DNA from: Plectosphaerella cucumerina | Taxonomy: Eukaryota; Ascomycota; Sordariomycetes; Glomerellales; Plectosphaerellaceae | Length of the DNA stretch: 64,000 bases | Direction of reading: 5' to 3' | Assembly: GCA_020746995.1 (NCBI GenBank) | Contig: JAGPXD010000002.1 | Coordinates: forward strand, 4,340,001-4,404,000 | Shown: in pieces, positions 41,892 to 53,399 of the stretch | Layout of the letters: every line of letters begins with the position of its first letter | Position numbering within the stretch: position 1 is the stretch's first letter | Made by a program: the position numbers and the translations under genes | The notes under the pieces: model-generated | What the model saw: the letters and a program-made list of their open reading frames with translations, nothing else | The model's database searches: none | What the model was told of the DNA's origin: nothing

Positions 41892-44503
41892 TCACGCCCC
41901 TTGTCCGGGCGGCAACGTCGGGCGACTCGTCCCAGCCGCGCAGAACTTGTCCTTCACACTCCCCACGCCCGCAGTCTGCTCCATCGCATCGATCATCGTC
42001 CGCAGCTGATCCATTCGCTGGGCTATCGCGAGACCCATGCCACCTGAAGACTGTCAGCGCGCAAACACTCATGAAGGGAGGGAGCTTTGACCGACCTTCG
42101 GCGTGCCACAGGATATGGCAGTGCAGCGCCCACACGCCCGGGTTGTCTCCGACAATGCGGATGACGACGTGCGAGTCGCCCGGGACGGTGACGGTGTCAC
42201 GGCGGAGGGGGTTGTCAAAGTTCCAGGTTGTCTTGCCCTTGCCGAAGAGGTCTGAGCCCCAGCCGACGATCTGGAAGTTTTGGCCTTCGTAGAGTCAGTA
42301 TTGCACTGGAGGAGAGAGGACGGGCGAGAGGCGTACCACTGCAGACATGTTAGCTTCGAACTTCAAGTGAAACACATTTGGACGAACTTACTGCAAATGC
42401 CAGGGATGCGACATCATGTGCATGCTGTTGATGACAATCTGGGCGCCATTGTTGGGATCCTGCGAGATGAGGAGGCGCTGATCGGGCAGATCGCGCTCAT
42501 GTCCCTGGGTGCTGTGCACGGGGTGGCCAGTTGTGTTGGCCGGCTTCGTGGCTTGCCAGAGAGTGGCTTCGTTCTGTAGCGGGGTGGCAAGAGTCTTCAG
42601 GGCGATGTCGTTAGCAAACTTGTGACAGACGCGGAGGGGAGATGTACCTGGTTGATGAAGGTCCTCCAAACCTTGCCGCTGTAGCCCGTCTTATACTTGA
42701 AGTAGTGGTAGTTGCCCTCACCAACATCGTAGGCGTCGGCAGGCCGCAGAGGCTTGGGAATGTCGAAGGGAATGTCGTGGCACTTGCCCCGCCACGGCTC
42801 CGCACCCCTACCACCAGGGATGATCCGCCTCGTGGTATCCCACGGGCTACCCAACGGAGCAACGGTCGCGTCGGTGTCGTCGTACGAAAGGACGGCCGTG
42901 GCCTCGAAGTCGATGTTGGCTAGACCCGTTTCGCCGTGGCCGTGCGTCTGGTGCATGTGGCCTGGGAGATGGAAGCAGTGAGCGGCGGCAGCAGCGCGCA
43001 TGAGGTAGTTGCCGGCGGTTTGGTTGGCGTTGAGGATGATAGAGTATCGCTGGCCAGGATTCATGAACAGACGGGTGGTCGTGAGCGGCGCGATCTCGGT
43101 GCCGTCAATCTCGGTGATTTCAAGAGTATGGTTGTCGACGGTGAAGTAGTACGGGGCGTTGCTGCTGTGGCTGATGACGCGGAGCCTCACGCGGCTGTTA
43201 CTCTTGACACGGGTCGAATAGAGCGAGCCTGCAGCGCAGGTGCCGAGGGCTCTGGATCCGTGGGCATGGCCCGAACCCTTCATGCCGGAGCTTCCATGGT
43301 CCATGCCCTTCATACCAGAGCTGCCGTGGTCCATCCCTTCCATCCCGTCGTGGTCCATCTTGGTGCTTTCCGAACAGTTGGAGACGTGCATGCCGTTGAA
43401 GATGAGGTTGTCTGGAGGCGGCTCCAGGCTGGGCATATCAGGGCTCCAAGGAGGGGCCGAGCCGAGGTAATCGGTAAGCAGCTGCGCATGTGGTCAGTAT
43501 GGCGGCCTCAATTGACCTTAAAACACTCACCTCGTTGCCGTAACGGTGGTAGAGATCACCGATCATGAGAATCTTCTCATCGTCGACCTCGGGGACCTTC
43601 TCACTAGGGTCGTGGATGATCTGAACAAGTCAGTCTGCAGGTCCTCTAGAGGGTGAGCTAGGGTCTCACAAAAGGTCCGAACAGTCCATCGGTGTACTGG
43701 ACCGCCAGATGCGAGTGGTACCAGAAGGTGCCCCGCTGGTTGGTTATGGTGAACTCGTAGGTGAAGCTCTCACCAGGCGGGATGCCACACTGGGAGATGC
43801 CGTGGACACCATCCATCCAAGTAGTGTTGCGCTGATCGATGCCGTGCCAATGAATAGTGGTGCTCTCGGTAGGCATCTGGTTGTTGACGACGACACGGAT
43901 GGTATCGCCAGAGTTGGCCTCGATGAGCGGGCCGGGCGATTGACCATTGACGCGGATGACGGGCTTTTCATAGCCATCAGGCGAGGCAATGTCGCGCGTG
44001 ATGTTAAAGACGAACTCGCGCAAGCTGGGCTCGCTCGAGATCTTGAAGCCCGTCTTGAGATTCAGCTCATCCTGTGGTGAGACAGGGGTAGCGGCGGGAA
44101 CCTCGGAGGAGGTGGTGCTCGGCTCGGCCGACGTCATCGTTGTCGTCGTGATCACGACAGCCTCGGGAGCTGCGGTCGTGGCAGGAGCCATGTGCTCATC
44201 GCCGCCACCGTGGGCGTGGGCGCTGCCGCCATGCTGTTGCGGCTCAGAAGGGTGCTGCTGAGCCCTGAAGAACTGAAGGAAAATGAAGCTCGAAAGAATG
44301 ATAATAGTGATGCCGCAGAGGATGGCCACTATCCGGAAGAGCCTCGGGCTCTTGGAGGGCTTGTCGCCGGCACCAATGCCCTCGAGGCTGTTCCGGCGCG
44401 GCGAGTCCAGTCCGTCGTTCTGCGAATCGAACGACGGGCGGCCGCCGGCGCCGAGCATGGGCTCATTCTCGCCACCCTCATTACGGGCGGAGCGTCGGTC
44501 CAT
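41892..44503 (-). CDS. Membrane-anchored multicopper oxidase with Met/His-rich insertion
   Basis: Multicopper oxidases oxidise phenols or metal ions and reduce O2 to water. Seven exons (43670-44503, 43531-43620, 42648-43481, 42392-42594, 42337-42338, 42096-42284, 41892-42043) close exactly to 767 residues. One of these exons has only two bases. A type II membrane segment lies at about 55-79. The copper motifs are complete: HWHG (218-221), WYHSH (261-265), HPWHLHG (649-655), and HCH (709-711) with His715. Met720 occupies the axial T1 position, which suggests a low redox potential. A His-rich stretch (89-104) follows the membrane segment. A Met/His/Gly insertion at 350-382 contains two MDHGSSGMKG units, like metal-loading motifs of copper-resistance proteins. 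Ferroxidase, cuprous oxidase or laccase activity are all possible. Confidence 0.88.
42337..42338 (-). other. Predicted two-nucleotide micro-exon of the multicopper oxidase
   Basis: On the minus strand, TG sits between a CAG acceptor (42339-42341) and a GTACGC donor (42336 downward). The left intron (42339-42391, 53 bases) has donor GTAAGT and branch GCTAAC. The right intron (42285-42336, 52 bases) has branch ACTGAC and acceptor AAG. CA plus TG plus GC rebuilds His-Gly in the HPWHLHG copper motif and makes the total CDS a multiple of three. No canonical single-intron alternative keeps the frame. Confidence 0.7.
43275..43334 (-). repeat. Two tandem 30-bp units encoding MDHGSSGMKG
   Basis: Units 43305-43334 and 43275-43304 match at 25 of 30 bases and encode the same ten residues. 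The differences are mostly silent, so the amino-acid repeat appears to be kept by selection. The repeat lies in the Met/His-rich insertion of the multicopper oxidase. Confidence 0.85.
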
Positions 44504-45374
44504 GATGGGCGCGCGGAGGTGCAGGAAAAGAGAGAGAGAGAGGGAAAGTAGAGGAAACACGAATGTCACATGGAGTATGTACAGAGCCCCGGCCGCGATA
44601 GACAAAGAAGCAGAGGGAAGCAAAGGTCGCTTGGGAGGTGGTTGGAGATGGTTAGTAGGCAGACAGATAGATGCATGAGGAAGACCGGACCCTGGAGTTT
44701 CAGACATCTGGCTTAATGCGGGTCACGTGGGGGCGCTAACGGGGGAATGTAGGTAAATTCGACGTCGCGATGCGTGCGCAGCGCGTCTTTGGTGTTTTGA
44801 ATAGATATTCTCGCCTCCATTTTCCCAATTGTTCTCTATTTGTCGATTTCTTTTCCTGGGAAACGATCGCGAGGTTCTCGGACGTAGTGCCGGTGACAGC
44901 CGTCCCAGATGAGACGACGGGACGGGAATTGAACACGCTAGATTCTTGGCTGACTCAGCTGGTCCAGCCCATTCCGGCAACGGTTCTTTACAGGGGACAG
45001 GACCCCTAAATCTGCCCTCAGCCCCCTCACCTGCCCCCATCATGATCATTTCCCACCGAGCACAGGTAGGTACTGAACATACCATGATCACATGCCTTGG
45101 TCTGAGAGTTGGAAGACAGCACGGCTCAAAGATTGTCGAGAATCTATCAACACACTTGGGTATCAACCTTTCATGTCCCGGCTGGCTGCTGGCTTCGTCG
45201 GGAAGCTCAAGCCTAGGTACTCAAACATCTCGCTCGCTCCCCTGAGATGACCAAGCCTCATGCTCATACATCAGCCCAACTCAGCGGAGCCGATCATTGT
45301 AGACATTAATGCTAGTAAGATATAGTTTTAACCGAAGAACACCACGCTAATGATTGCATGCCCTCCCGCCCCTC
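44504..45374. other. Intergenic region upstream of the multicopper oxidase gene
   Basis: These 871 bases hold the multicopper oxidase promoter and leader on the left, including a GA-repeat tract near 44526-44545. The 3' flank of the next minus-strand gene is on the right. No other gene is seen. Confidence 0.55.
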
Positions 45375-46475
45375 TTACCGCGCGGCGTGTGCCACCGTCG
45401 GCGCGTAGTACTCCAACGGAGTTCCGCCCGACACACCCTCTCCAGCGACAGCCTTGCCCTCGGCCGCCTGCTGCGCCGCCGATGGGTTGTACACAGACTC
45501 GCGCTGCTGCATCTGCGGCATCGGGGCCGGGTACATGTACGCCTGCGGGGGGTACGCCATGGACATGTGAGGATGCGCCGGGACCATCTGCCCTCCTTGC
45601 CCGGCTGGGATCACGTAGACAGCCCTCGCCTGGCGGTTGACCTGGTGCGTCTCGACGCAAGCGCGGACGAAGAGGACAAAGTTCAGGAGCCTATATGGCG
45701 CATGTCAGCAGGAGGATAACCATGCGAAGGCCGGGATGGGCCTTACATGGAGATGGCCAGGAATGCCAAGACGGCATAGAAGGCGCTCGCGGTGGGGAGG
45801 TTATCGGGGTAATAATAGTAGTACGAATAATTGTCATAGAGGGTGTCGTACTACGATATGGCGAGTTAGTAATTGCTTCATTAGGCTGTGTCAGGAGCCA
45901 CGGGGGCCTGCAGGAGTCATGCCACGTGGGTATGGGAGCTGGAGTAGCTCCTGACACAGCTGGATTAGGGAATAAAGAACTCTGCGTTGACATACGACGG
46001 TAAAGGTAGCGAAGAAGCCCAGGCCAAGAGCAAGGTAAATCCAGAGGACGAGATGGATACCAACGTGGGCGCCCGGGTGGATGCCAACGCGACCGCCGCG
46101 GGCGCAAAGGGTGATGAACTCGGCCGCCTCCCAGAGAATGACGCAGCCCGTAGCAGGGATCAAGAAGATGACGGTGATCCAGATGGAGTAGAACGAGGTG
46201 AAGAGGAAGTAGAGGGACAGGCTGAGGACGATGATGGCGGAGACAATGTTGGCGCCACGAAGGACCATCTTGGCGATGTTCCAGGGGCGGTTGTAGAGTG
46301 CCTCCCGCGGCGAGCCCTTCCCGACGTGCTGCTGCGGCATCATCGTCTGATAGTAGATGGGTTGAGGTTGAGGTTGGACGTGGGTCGGGTCGACGTATGT
46401 CTGCTGTTGCTGGTGCTCGGCAGCCGCCGCAGGCGGGGGCGACGTCACCGGTTGTGATGTTTGTTGTTGGTCCAT
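45375..46475 (-). CDS. Four-span membrane protein (MARVEL-like topology)
   Basis: Three exons (45996-46475, 45747-45850, 45375-45690) close to 299 residues. A Gln/Pro-rich cytosolic N-terminus (about 65 residues) is followed by four predicted membrane helices at roughly 70-90, 92-113, 138-160 and 178-202. A Pro/Met/Tyr-rich cytosolic tail follows. An extracellular Tyr-rich loop (YDTLYDNYSYYYYPDN) lies between helices three and four. The topology fits MARVEL-type proteins of the fungal plasma membrane, but no diagnostic motif confirms this. No enzyme motif is seen. Confidence 0.75.
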
Positions 46476-47202
46476 CTCGGCCCCTGCTACTGCGCTCGAA
46501 TCGGTCGTTGGGTAAAGATGTCTGGAATCAGGAGGATGTCGTCGGACGGCGTATCGCGACGAAGTGACGAAGAGAATGGTATGTAACGAGAGGTCGAAGC
46601 CGCTGGACGGCGGTCGGAAGATGACGCGACAGAACGAAAAGATCGACGGTGAAGACGGCAAGACCACCCAAGTCCCTCGTGGGGGGCGGTCGTGATCTAT
46701 TATTGAAAACATCCAGGCTGTGGCAGCAGTCAGACGGCAGGGGTAAAGGGGGGCGCGACCAGGGTCGCCCAGGTTGCCGTGAAAATTTACGCCCCGGACC
46801 AGTGTACCAACGGCGCACCTCGTGCCTGCATCCCTGCTTCGGCTGCATGCTCCGCCAACTCCGTCTCGCTAGATCGCCCTCGAAATGAAGGCTCTAGCCT
46901 CTCTCGGCGCCGGTGGCCGCAGGGCTGCGCTGCCAAGCAGTGCTAGGCACCCAACGGCACAGCAATCCCGTCCGGCGGGGTCACACCTCAATTCATACAA
47001 GTACAAAAGTCCCTGGACTCCTTGAAGCAAGGTCGGGCGAAGTCAAAGCAATTCTCGTACTTGTATTCTTAGGGGCGGAAGAGGGAGAGGAAACACGAAC
47101 AGTCCTTCAACACGATGAGCCCAGTCCCTGTCGAGACCTCCAGTCCAAGCGATCCAATCTGAGGGCTCGCTCACTCTCCATCGACCAACGACTGCATCCA
47201 TC
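46476..47202. other. Intergenic region
   Basis: This 727-base stretch contains the promoter of the four-span membrane protein gene and the 3' flank of the next minus-strand gene. No feature beyond short frames is visible. Confidence 0.55.
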
Positions 47203-48629
47203 TCAGTCGCTGTGCTCGGCCGCGGCCTGCGCCGCTGCTCGGTGCATGCGAGTCACAATGGCAGACTTGTTCACCGTCTCTCGAATGGCGATGAAGCCGT
47301 AGATGAGGGAGTAGACTTTGCGAACACAACATCAGCACCTGGACAGAAACAAACACGGAAGGGCCTTGACGTACCAACGGGAGAGAGCAGCACGAAGCCA
47401 AGGCAGTTTGCCACCACCGCCTCTCGCGATCCCGCCTCCTCTTCGTTCAGCCAGAAAAAGGCATCCGCCCCGGTGAGGACCTTGCCGATGGAAGCCCAAC
47501 CGATGTAGAGGCCCGAGAAGAAGAGCAGGCCGAATATGTGGGCGCCCACAGGCTGCACGTCCTGTCAGCAAGTCGCATACACTGGGAAGTAAATCTGCAT
47601 ACCCAAGGCCGCTTGATGCTGTTGAGGAAGAAGATCTCAAAGAGCATAATGCCGGTCGTGATGGCGAAGAGGTTGATGTAGACGAACGCCTTGAACCATC
47701 CCTCGCCAAGGAGGTCCGTGACTGGGAACGAATGGTCAGTGTTGGTGCGGTCGAGGAGGCGGGGATGAACTCACAGGGCGTCTCGCTAGCATCGAAGAAG
47801 TCACCAACCGTAGGCGTCATCTGAAGTTCGACTTCCATGGCACGCATGGGGGAGTACAAGTAGGCCTGGCCAGACACGCCCGACGGCTGAGGCGAAGGGG
47901 GCTCCCCATCTTCGGCATCGTTGTGCGGCAGGGTCACAAACCAGTAAAGGATTGTGTTGACCGTGGCGAAGACGCAGGTGGTGAAGTAGAAGAGAGTAAA
48001 GTAGAACTGCTTTCGCAGGCTGGCCATGTTGGATGGGAGGGACATGCCTCGAAGGATCCGGTACTCCTAGCCAGACCGGTACTCTTCGATGTGGGGGAAG
48101 TAGAGGTGAGTGTACGTCCAAGCCTGCAGAGGTGTCAGTCTGGGGCCAGAAAGTGCCGGGCATGGAAGAAACGCACGAAAACGAGGGCGTGATATGACAG
48201 AACAAGGCCGAAGGTGATTGAATCGTACTGGAAAATGATTCTCCAGTCAGAGAAGTCAGACTTGGCCTCGACCTTGTAGTCGATGATCATGATGCCAACA
48301 GCAACGAGGTAGGCGAGGATGGATCCGCGAACCCAGCAGAGGGCCTTTTGGTCGAGCCATCGCCAAGGAGAATGGCATGCTCGGAGGAAGGCAGGCTGTC
48401 GAGGCACATTGGGTCAGCAGTGATATGGCAGCGGCTTGGACAGGGAGCGTACATGGTCATGTAGCTGTCCATGGGCAACGGGCAAACCAGGTTCGGCCTG
48501 CAGCAGCGGCGTTTCCAAGTCTGCCATGATTGGGGCCGAGCTCGAGCTCGAGGAATGATGTGCCGGACGATGTGCCGACGCGAAAGAGTGATGTGCCGGT
48601 GTCGAAGAATGATGTTTGAAGAAGCCCAT
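47203..48629 (-). CDS. Multi-span membrane protein of unknown function with a TAG that is stop or splice acceptor
   Basis: Six exons (48453-48629, 48177-48395, 47775-48123, 47603-47721, 47375-47561, 47203-47315) join in frame. About six hydrophobic segments are visible, with typical text RGSILAYLVAVGIMI, FYFTLFYFTTCVFATVNTILYW, FVYINLFAITTGIMLFEIFFLNS and GLLFFSGLYIGWASIGKV. It may be related to FAR-17a/AIG1-like proteins, but this is weak. With the nearest good acceptor (CAG at 48124-48126), exon 3 contains an in-frame TAG (48067-48069) after 18 codons. If that TAG itself is used as acceptor, exon 3 starts at 48066 in the same phase and the frame is open, giving 368 residues. The start at 48629 is the first ATG; an in-frame ATG at 48527 is an alternative. 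Confidence 0.7.
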
Positions 48630-49241
48630 GGAAAGAATTAATCCTTCAGAGGTCTCGTAAATGGTACTGGGTCATAGGTCGACGTTGGGGGTTGGGTGTG
48701 TTTGGGGCATGCAAAGGGACAACATGCGACGAGGTCATCGCGGGTTGAAAGTTGACTTGGGCGGAGTGCTCCATTTGACTGTCTTTCCATGTAGGTACCT
48801 GCCTAAGAATGTTCCTTCCTCATCATCGGTCCATGGCTCCTTCCAGCAGCGGTATCAAGTTGTTTCATTTCTCTTCTGAGATCGAGGGTGGTCAGGTGCT
48901 GTCGAGCCGATAACCGAGCCTTGACTTTGATGGCTTGGCGGCCCATGTCGGCCGATTTGATGAAGCCTCCTGTCATTTTCCTTCAAAAAGGTGCGAGGGA
49001 CCCATCACACTTGCCGTTGTGGCTGCTGGGCAGATATCATGGTCTGGAGTGAAGAGGCTTGAGAGGCAACAGCCGTGGCACGTAGGAAGGCGCAACGGTG
49101 GAAGATGGCCCCACTAAAATTTGAGGTGGCCCGTGCACCAGCTCAGCGCTCCGTGTCGTGTCCAGACCTGAAGATGAAATGTCTCCAGAGTTACGAGCGA
49201 CAGCGTCATCCGAACAAACGGCAATCCAACAACCACACACA
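48630..49241. promoter_or_regulatory. Divergent promoter region (multi-span membrane protein and SEC11)
   Basis: These 612 bases separate two divergent genes and must hold both promoters. No clear TATA box or other gene is visible. Confidence 0.5.
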
Positions 49242-50079
49242 ATGTTGTCGTCAAGCCTCGGAAACCCGCGGCAGCTGGCTGCCCAGCTGCTCAACTTTGG
49301 TCTGATCCTCTCGACCGCCTTCATGGTGAGCGACCAGCTTCTGCCCTGCGCCGTTGAGGATACCTGCTAACGAGCCCCTCCAACAGATGTGGAAGGGCCT
49401 CTCCGTCATCTCCGACTCTCCCTCTCCGATTGTCGTCGTTCTCTCTGGCAGCATGGAGCCTGCCTTCCAGAGGGGAGACCTGCTCATGTCAGCAGCTCGA
49501 TACACGCGCGATCCAGACCCGAGCTAAGACGAGATCACAGGCTTTGGAACCGAAACCTTTTGGCCGAGACCGACGTGGGCGAGGTCGTCGTCTACAACGT
49601 CAAGGGAAAGGACATCCCGGTATGTCCCTGCTTCACCCGCGAATTCCCGTCGCAGCCTGAATCTTTGCGATCGGTGAAGCTGACCCCGCCCTGCGCAGAT
49701 TGTCCACCGCATCGTTAGGAAGCACGGCGTTGGCCCGGATGCCAAGATCCTCACCAAGGGCGACAACAACGCCGGCGACGATACCGAGCTGTTCGTTGGC
49801 ACCCGACCTCGCTTCACCGCCTTTGCCAGACTTGATTGCTAATCCGGAGATTAGGTATGCGCGAGGCCAGGACTACCTCGAGAGAAAGGACATCATTGGC
49901 AGTGGTATGCATCCAGACCGCGTCGCAGATGACTCAAGTCCTCAGCTGACCTTTTCTTCACAGTTGCCGGTTTCATTCCGTTTGTCGGATACGTTACAAT
50001 CCTCCTTTCCGAGCATCCGTGGTTGAAGACAGTCATGCTGGGTATAATGGGCCTGGTGGTTGTGCTGCAGCGTGAGTAG
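49242..50079 (+). CDS. SEC11: Signal peptidase complex catalytic subunit
   Basis: SEC11 is the serine protease of the ER signal peptidase complex and cleaves signal peptides of secreted proteins. Six small exons (49242-49325, 49387-49487, 49541-49619, 49699-49790, 49855-49904, 49964-50079) close to 173 residues, the usual length. A membrane segment near the N-terminus is followed by VVLSGSMEPAFQRGDLL, which holds the catalytic Ser. KGKDIPIVHRIVRKHG holds the catalytic His. LTKGDNNAGDDTELYARGQ holds the conserved Asp residues. A C-terminal hydrophobic stretch ends in VVVLQRE. The protein would serve the secreted enzymes coded in this window among many others. Confidence 0.96.
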
Positions 50080-51052
50080 GCGCCCGGCTACACTCGCAGC
50101 CCAACCGGAGACACGCAATTGAAAGCGAAGACCGCCAGCTGGTCACATGTTCAAGTTCCAATCACAGCTGTCACCCGCCTGTGAACGTCGCCCGCTTCGT
50201 CTTCAGTGCTGTCGGGCGAGAGTGCAGTACCTAACGGCGGGCTCACGGCGCAATCGAGGGGCTGCACGCTGCACGGCCCGCTGAGTCCTCCCTGCTGCGT
50301 CGAAACCTCCGGCGGTGGGAGAGATGGACGACTTGCGTGCAGCCAGCGTGAAGGTTGCTTTTGCACCCCTTGGTGTGTGACGTCTAATTGGAGCCCGAAA
50401 CCCCAGCGTGAGGCGAAAACCGTCTCCCCCTGTCGCCCCCAACCCCCAGCCATGCTTGCCATGTCACCCACACGCACACATCTTGATGCCCAGCCACCGG
50501 TGACGCTGTCCGACCACCCCAAGCACCCCTCCACTGGGAGGCCCGGCACTGCCTACGCACTAGATGCCCCGAGGCGCTCGATGATCCCTGTCACAGAAGC
50601 CAATCACATGTCGCCAGGACGCGGGCATCAGGCACCAGGCGGACTTGGTATAATACTCGCGACCTGCCCCGCGATGGACATCTGAATGTTTCCCTTTTTC
50701 GGTCCCCCCCCTTTCACCACAACATCCAGGGTCGCAAAGTTTCGCTTGGAGATCTCCCAGTCCGCTCGTTCAACAACCTCACTTCGAGATCTACCGCCCG
50801 GGCCCGCCCTGTCAATCTTTTGTTTGTGTGTCGACTCAACTCCCCAGTCACTCCTTTGACTTCCTCTCTCTCCCCCTCTCCTCTCGCCGCTCATTTCGTC
50901 GCTCTCTTCAAGTTCCTTCGAATTGCCGACCCGCAGCTGCTTTTCACCACCCGCTGCGTTGCCGTCATTCGCGTCCCTCTCCGAAACTAATATCCCTCCT
51001 CGTCGAAAGCCAGATACCAGACAACCACCACCGCTTTTACCCCGCCGCGGCC
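50080..51052. promoter_or_regulatory. Upstream region and leader of the BTB gene
   Basis: This 973-base stretch covers the SEC11 3' flank and the promoter and leader of the BTB gene. The last 225 bases are rich in CT tracts typical of fungal leaders and are open in the BTB frame, but they hold no in-frame ATG that looks preferable to the one at 51053. Confidence 0.5.
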
Positions 51053-52042
51053 ATGTTCAAGCGGTCGTTCAGGTCCAACCAGGACGCCGGGCGAGTGGAC
51101 AAGGCCGGGCGGCTGACGAAGAAGAACGGATCGGTCCGGGATCCCCAGAAGCTGTCGAGACTGCAGCGGTCGCTCACGGAGCAGCAACAGCAGCAGCAAC
51201 AATACCACGACCCTGGCGCGGCGCCCCCCGAGGCGCCGTCTGCCAGGAGCAAGAATAACCTCGCGCCCTCGCTCATCGTCACCCTGACCGTGGGCCGCGA
51301 GGGACGGCTGTTCGCCGCGCATGAGGACGTCCTGCGCCAGGCGCCCTTCTTCGAGGCTGCCTGCCGGGACCACCACTTCCGCGACGCCCAGAGCAAGAGA
51401 ATCTCCCTCCCCGACGAAGAGCCCGAGGTCTTCTCGGCCGTCCTCGAGTACCTCTACAAGGGCGACTACTACCCGCGCCTCATGCACAACAGGCAGCGCA
51501 ACTCTTGGGAGCTCGAGGACGCCCGCGGCGCCCTACCCACCCCGCGCTCGTCGCCGCACCCCGACAACAACACCACCACCACCCCCTACAGCGGCCGCGC
51601 CGCCGCGAGCCCAATGTCGGCCAAGACCACTATGCCCGGCACGCCCTCGGGCCTGCCGGACGCCACCGTCTTCGTGGCCGCGTGCGGGGAGCATATCCTC
51701 CGCGACACGGTCGTCTACTGCGCCGCGGAGCGGTACGGGCTCGAGGAGCTCAAGAGGCTCGCCCTGCGCAAGCAGGGTCTGCAGGCGGGCATCGACGTGG
51801 CCACGATCCTGCGCTCGGCCCAGTACGCCTACGCCCACACGCCCGACACGGACTCGCGCCTGCGCGCCCACTACCTCGCCCTGATCATCCGATGTCGCAA
51901 GACGTTCAAGAGGAGCGGGACCATGCAGGCCGAAATGGAAAGGGGCGGCAGCAAGCTCTACTTTGACCTGTTCGTCGCCATGTGCAACCACCTCGACGAC
52001 GTCATCGACGTGGGCAACGCCCGCTCGCCGAGGACCGTCTGA
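51053..52042 (+). CDS. BTB/POZ domain protein
   Basis: The intronless frame encodes 329 residues starting at GGCCATGTTC. A basic N-terminus and a seven-Gln run (about residues 44-50) precede a BTB fold: LIVTLTVGREGRLFAAHEDVL, FFEAACRDHHF, KRISLPDEEPEVFSAVLEYL, YKGDYYP. A disordered Ser/Pro/Thr insertion (about 155-205) splits the fold from its last helices (VYCAAERYGLEELKRLAL). The C-terminal helices end in DLFVAMCNHLDDVIDV. No kelch, MATH or zinc-finger partner domain is present. Fungal BTB-only proteins of this type are poorly characterised; a role as a CUL3 adaptor is only a possibility. Confidence 0.85.
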   Translation: MFKRSFRSNQDAGRVDKAGRLTKKNGSVRDPQKLSRLQRSLTEQQQQQQQYHDPGAAPPEAPSARSKNNLAPSLIVTLTVGREGRLFAAHEDVLRQAPFFEAACRDHHFRDAQSKRISLPDEEPEVFSAVLEYLYKGDYYPRLMHNRQRNSWELEDARGALPTPRSSPHPDNNTTTTPYSGRAAASPMSAKTTMPGTPSGLPDATVFVAACGEHILRDTVVYCAAERYGLEELKRLALRKQGLQAGIDVATILRSAQYAYAHTPDTDSRLRAHYLALIIRCRKTFKRSGTMQAEMERGGSKLYFDLFVAMCNHLDDVIDVGNARSPRTV

Positions 52043-53399
52043 AGGGGTACGGTTTGCCCGGAAAGCATGACGCGCGAGACGGGTCTCTTCCTGTCAAATG
52101 TTTTCTGCTTTTTCTTTTGTCCTGGTCGTTTGCCGGCGAAGCCAGACTGATAACACATGCACACATCCAGAGGGGCCTCGAAGAGGAACCAGCGGACGCC
52201 GGTTGATTTTCGGCGGGCGGGGCGTTTGGGAGCTGTGCCTTTGTTGATTTCCTCTTCCTTCTCTGCGCCTCCCTCGACAGATTGGACACTATTAACGCCA
52301 TTCGGGGGACTTTCTGGAGTTTCCACTTCGCGTTCACATACACGAGGGTTGGCGGGCGTTCTTTTCCTGCAGGATTCGCGGCAGTTGGACGAGGGGGCCT
52401 CTAATGGCACAACCCGGACACGACAAAGCCCCTCCCATTCCCCGTTTCCTCCGCTCTGCTCTTTTTGCTTTTCCCGGCCTCGTGTGACTTGTTTTGGGTT
52501 TCTTACTCTTGCACAGCAAAACGTGCCCCGTCGTCTTCGAGCGAGGCCCAAATTCCGGTGCCGGTCTTTACCTGTCGGCAAGGGGGGGCGGGCCAGACTC
52601 TCGACGGTCAAAGGGGCGAAAGAACGAAGAATGAAATACCTGGCAGCCTGTTGTAGGTGCCTCTGCTGCCTCTCCGAAGGAAAGCGGACGAAAAAACAAC
52701 AACACAAAACCACAAAAAAAAATCCAGGACTCAGATTGCTCCAACTGCTTTCTGTTCGGGCGTTCTACAACGCTTTGGGAAGGGAAACACGGTCACCAAA
52801 CTCACCTCCTTGATTTTTACTGTTCGGTCTGAACTCTCACCTCCATGATTGCAAAGGCGTTCAAACGGATCGAGGCTGCGGGTTCTTCCCCTCTCTTACG
52901 CCAGTCACCCCGGACACTGTCCAGGCCCAGAGGAAATGGGCATCGAGTATCGCGAGAGAAATGTATGAAGCACCCTTCATTGGACTGTGGACATTTTCTT
53001 CGACACCGATGCCTTCCTTTTTGGGCTTCTCACTCATTTCCCCCCTCAGACTGCCGACAACATCTCCTTTGTTCTCGAGGGAAATTGGTAACGTGGGAAT
53101 TCGGCCTGTATTTTGGTATCCCGCTTTTGCTTCTCACAGCAAGGCGGTCCCCCCGCCGTTCACCCCGCGGCGCGCAACCGGTCGCGCACGGGGGAGCAGG
53201 CGAGGGAGGATAATGATCTTGATGATGATTGAGCTGGAGGGTTGGGTCCCTAGCGGACTTTTGCCCGGCCAGCTCCGACCGGCTGGAAGCCCTCGTCAGG
53301 GCCAAGTAATGAGGAATTCGGTCGCCCAAACTGTCCATCTGCGTGACTTGCCCATTGTAATGCCATATCTCTCACCCTTTGTACCTGAGTACATACGCA
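52043..53399. other. Intergenic region between BTB and DUF1349 genes
   Basis: These 1357 bases hold the BTB gene 3' UTR and the 3' flank of the convergent DUF1349 gene. An A-rich run lies at about 52693-52725. No gene is supported. Confidence 0.55.
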
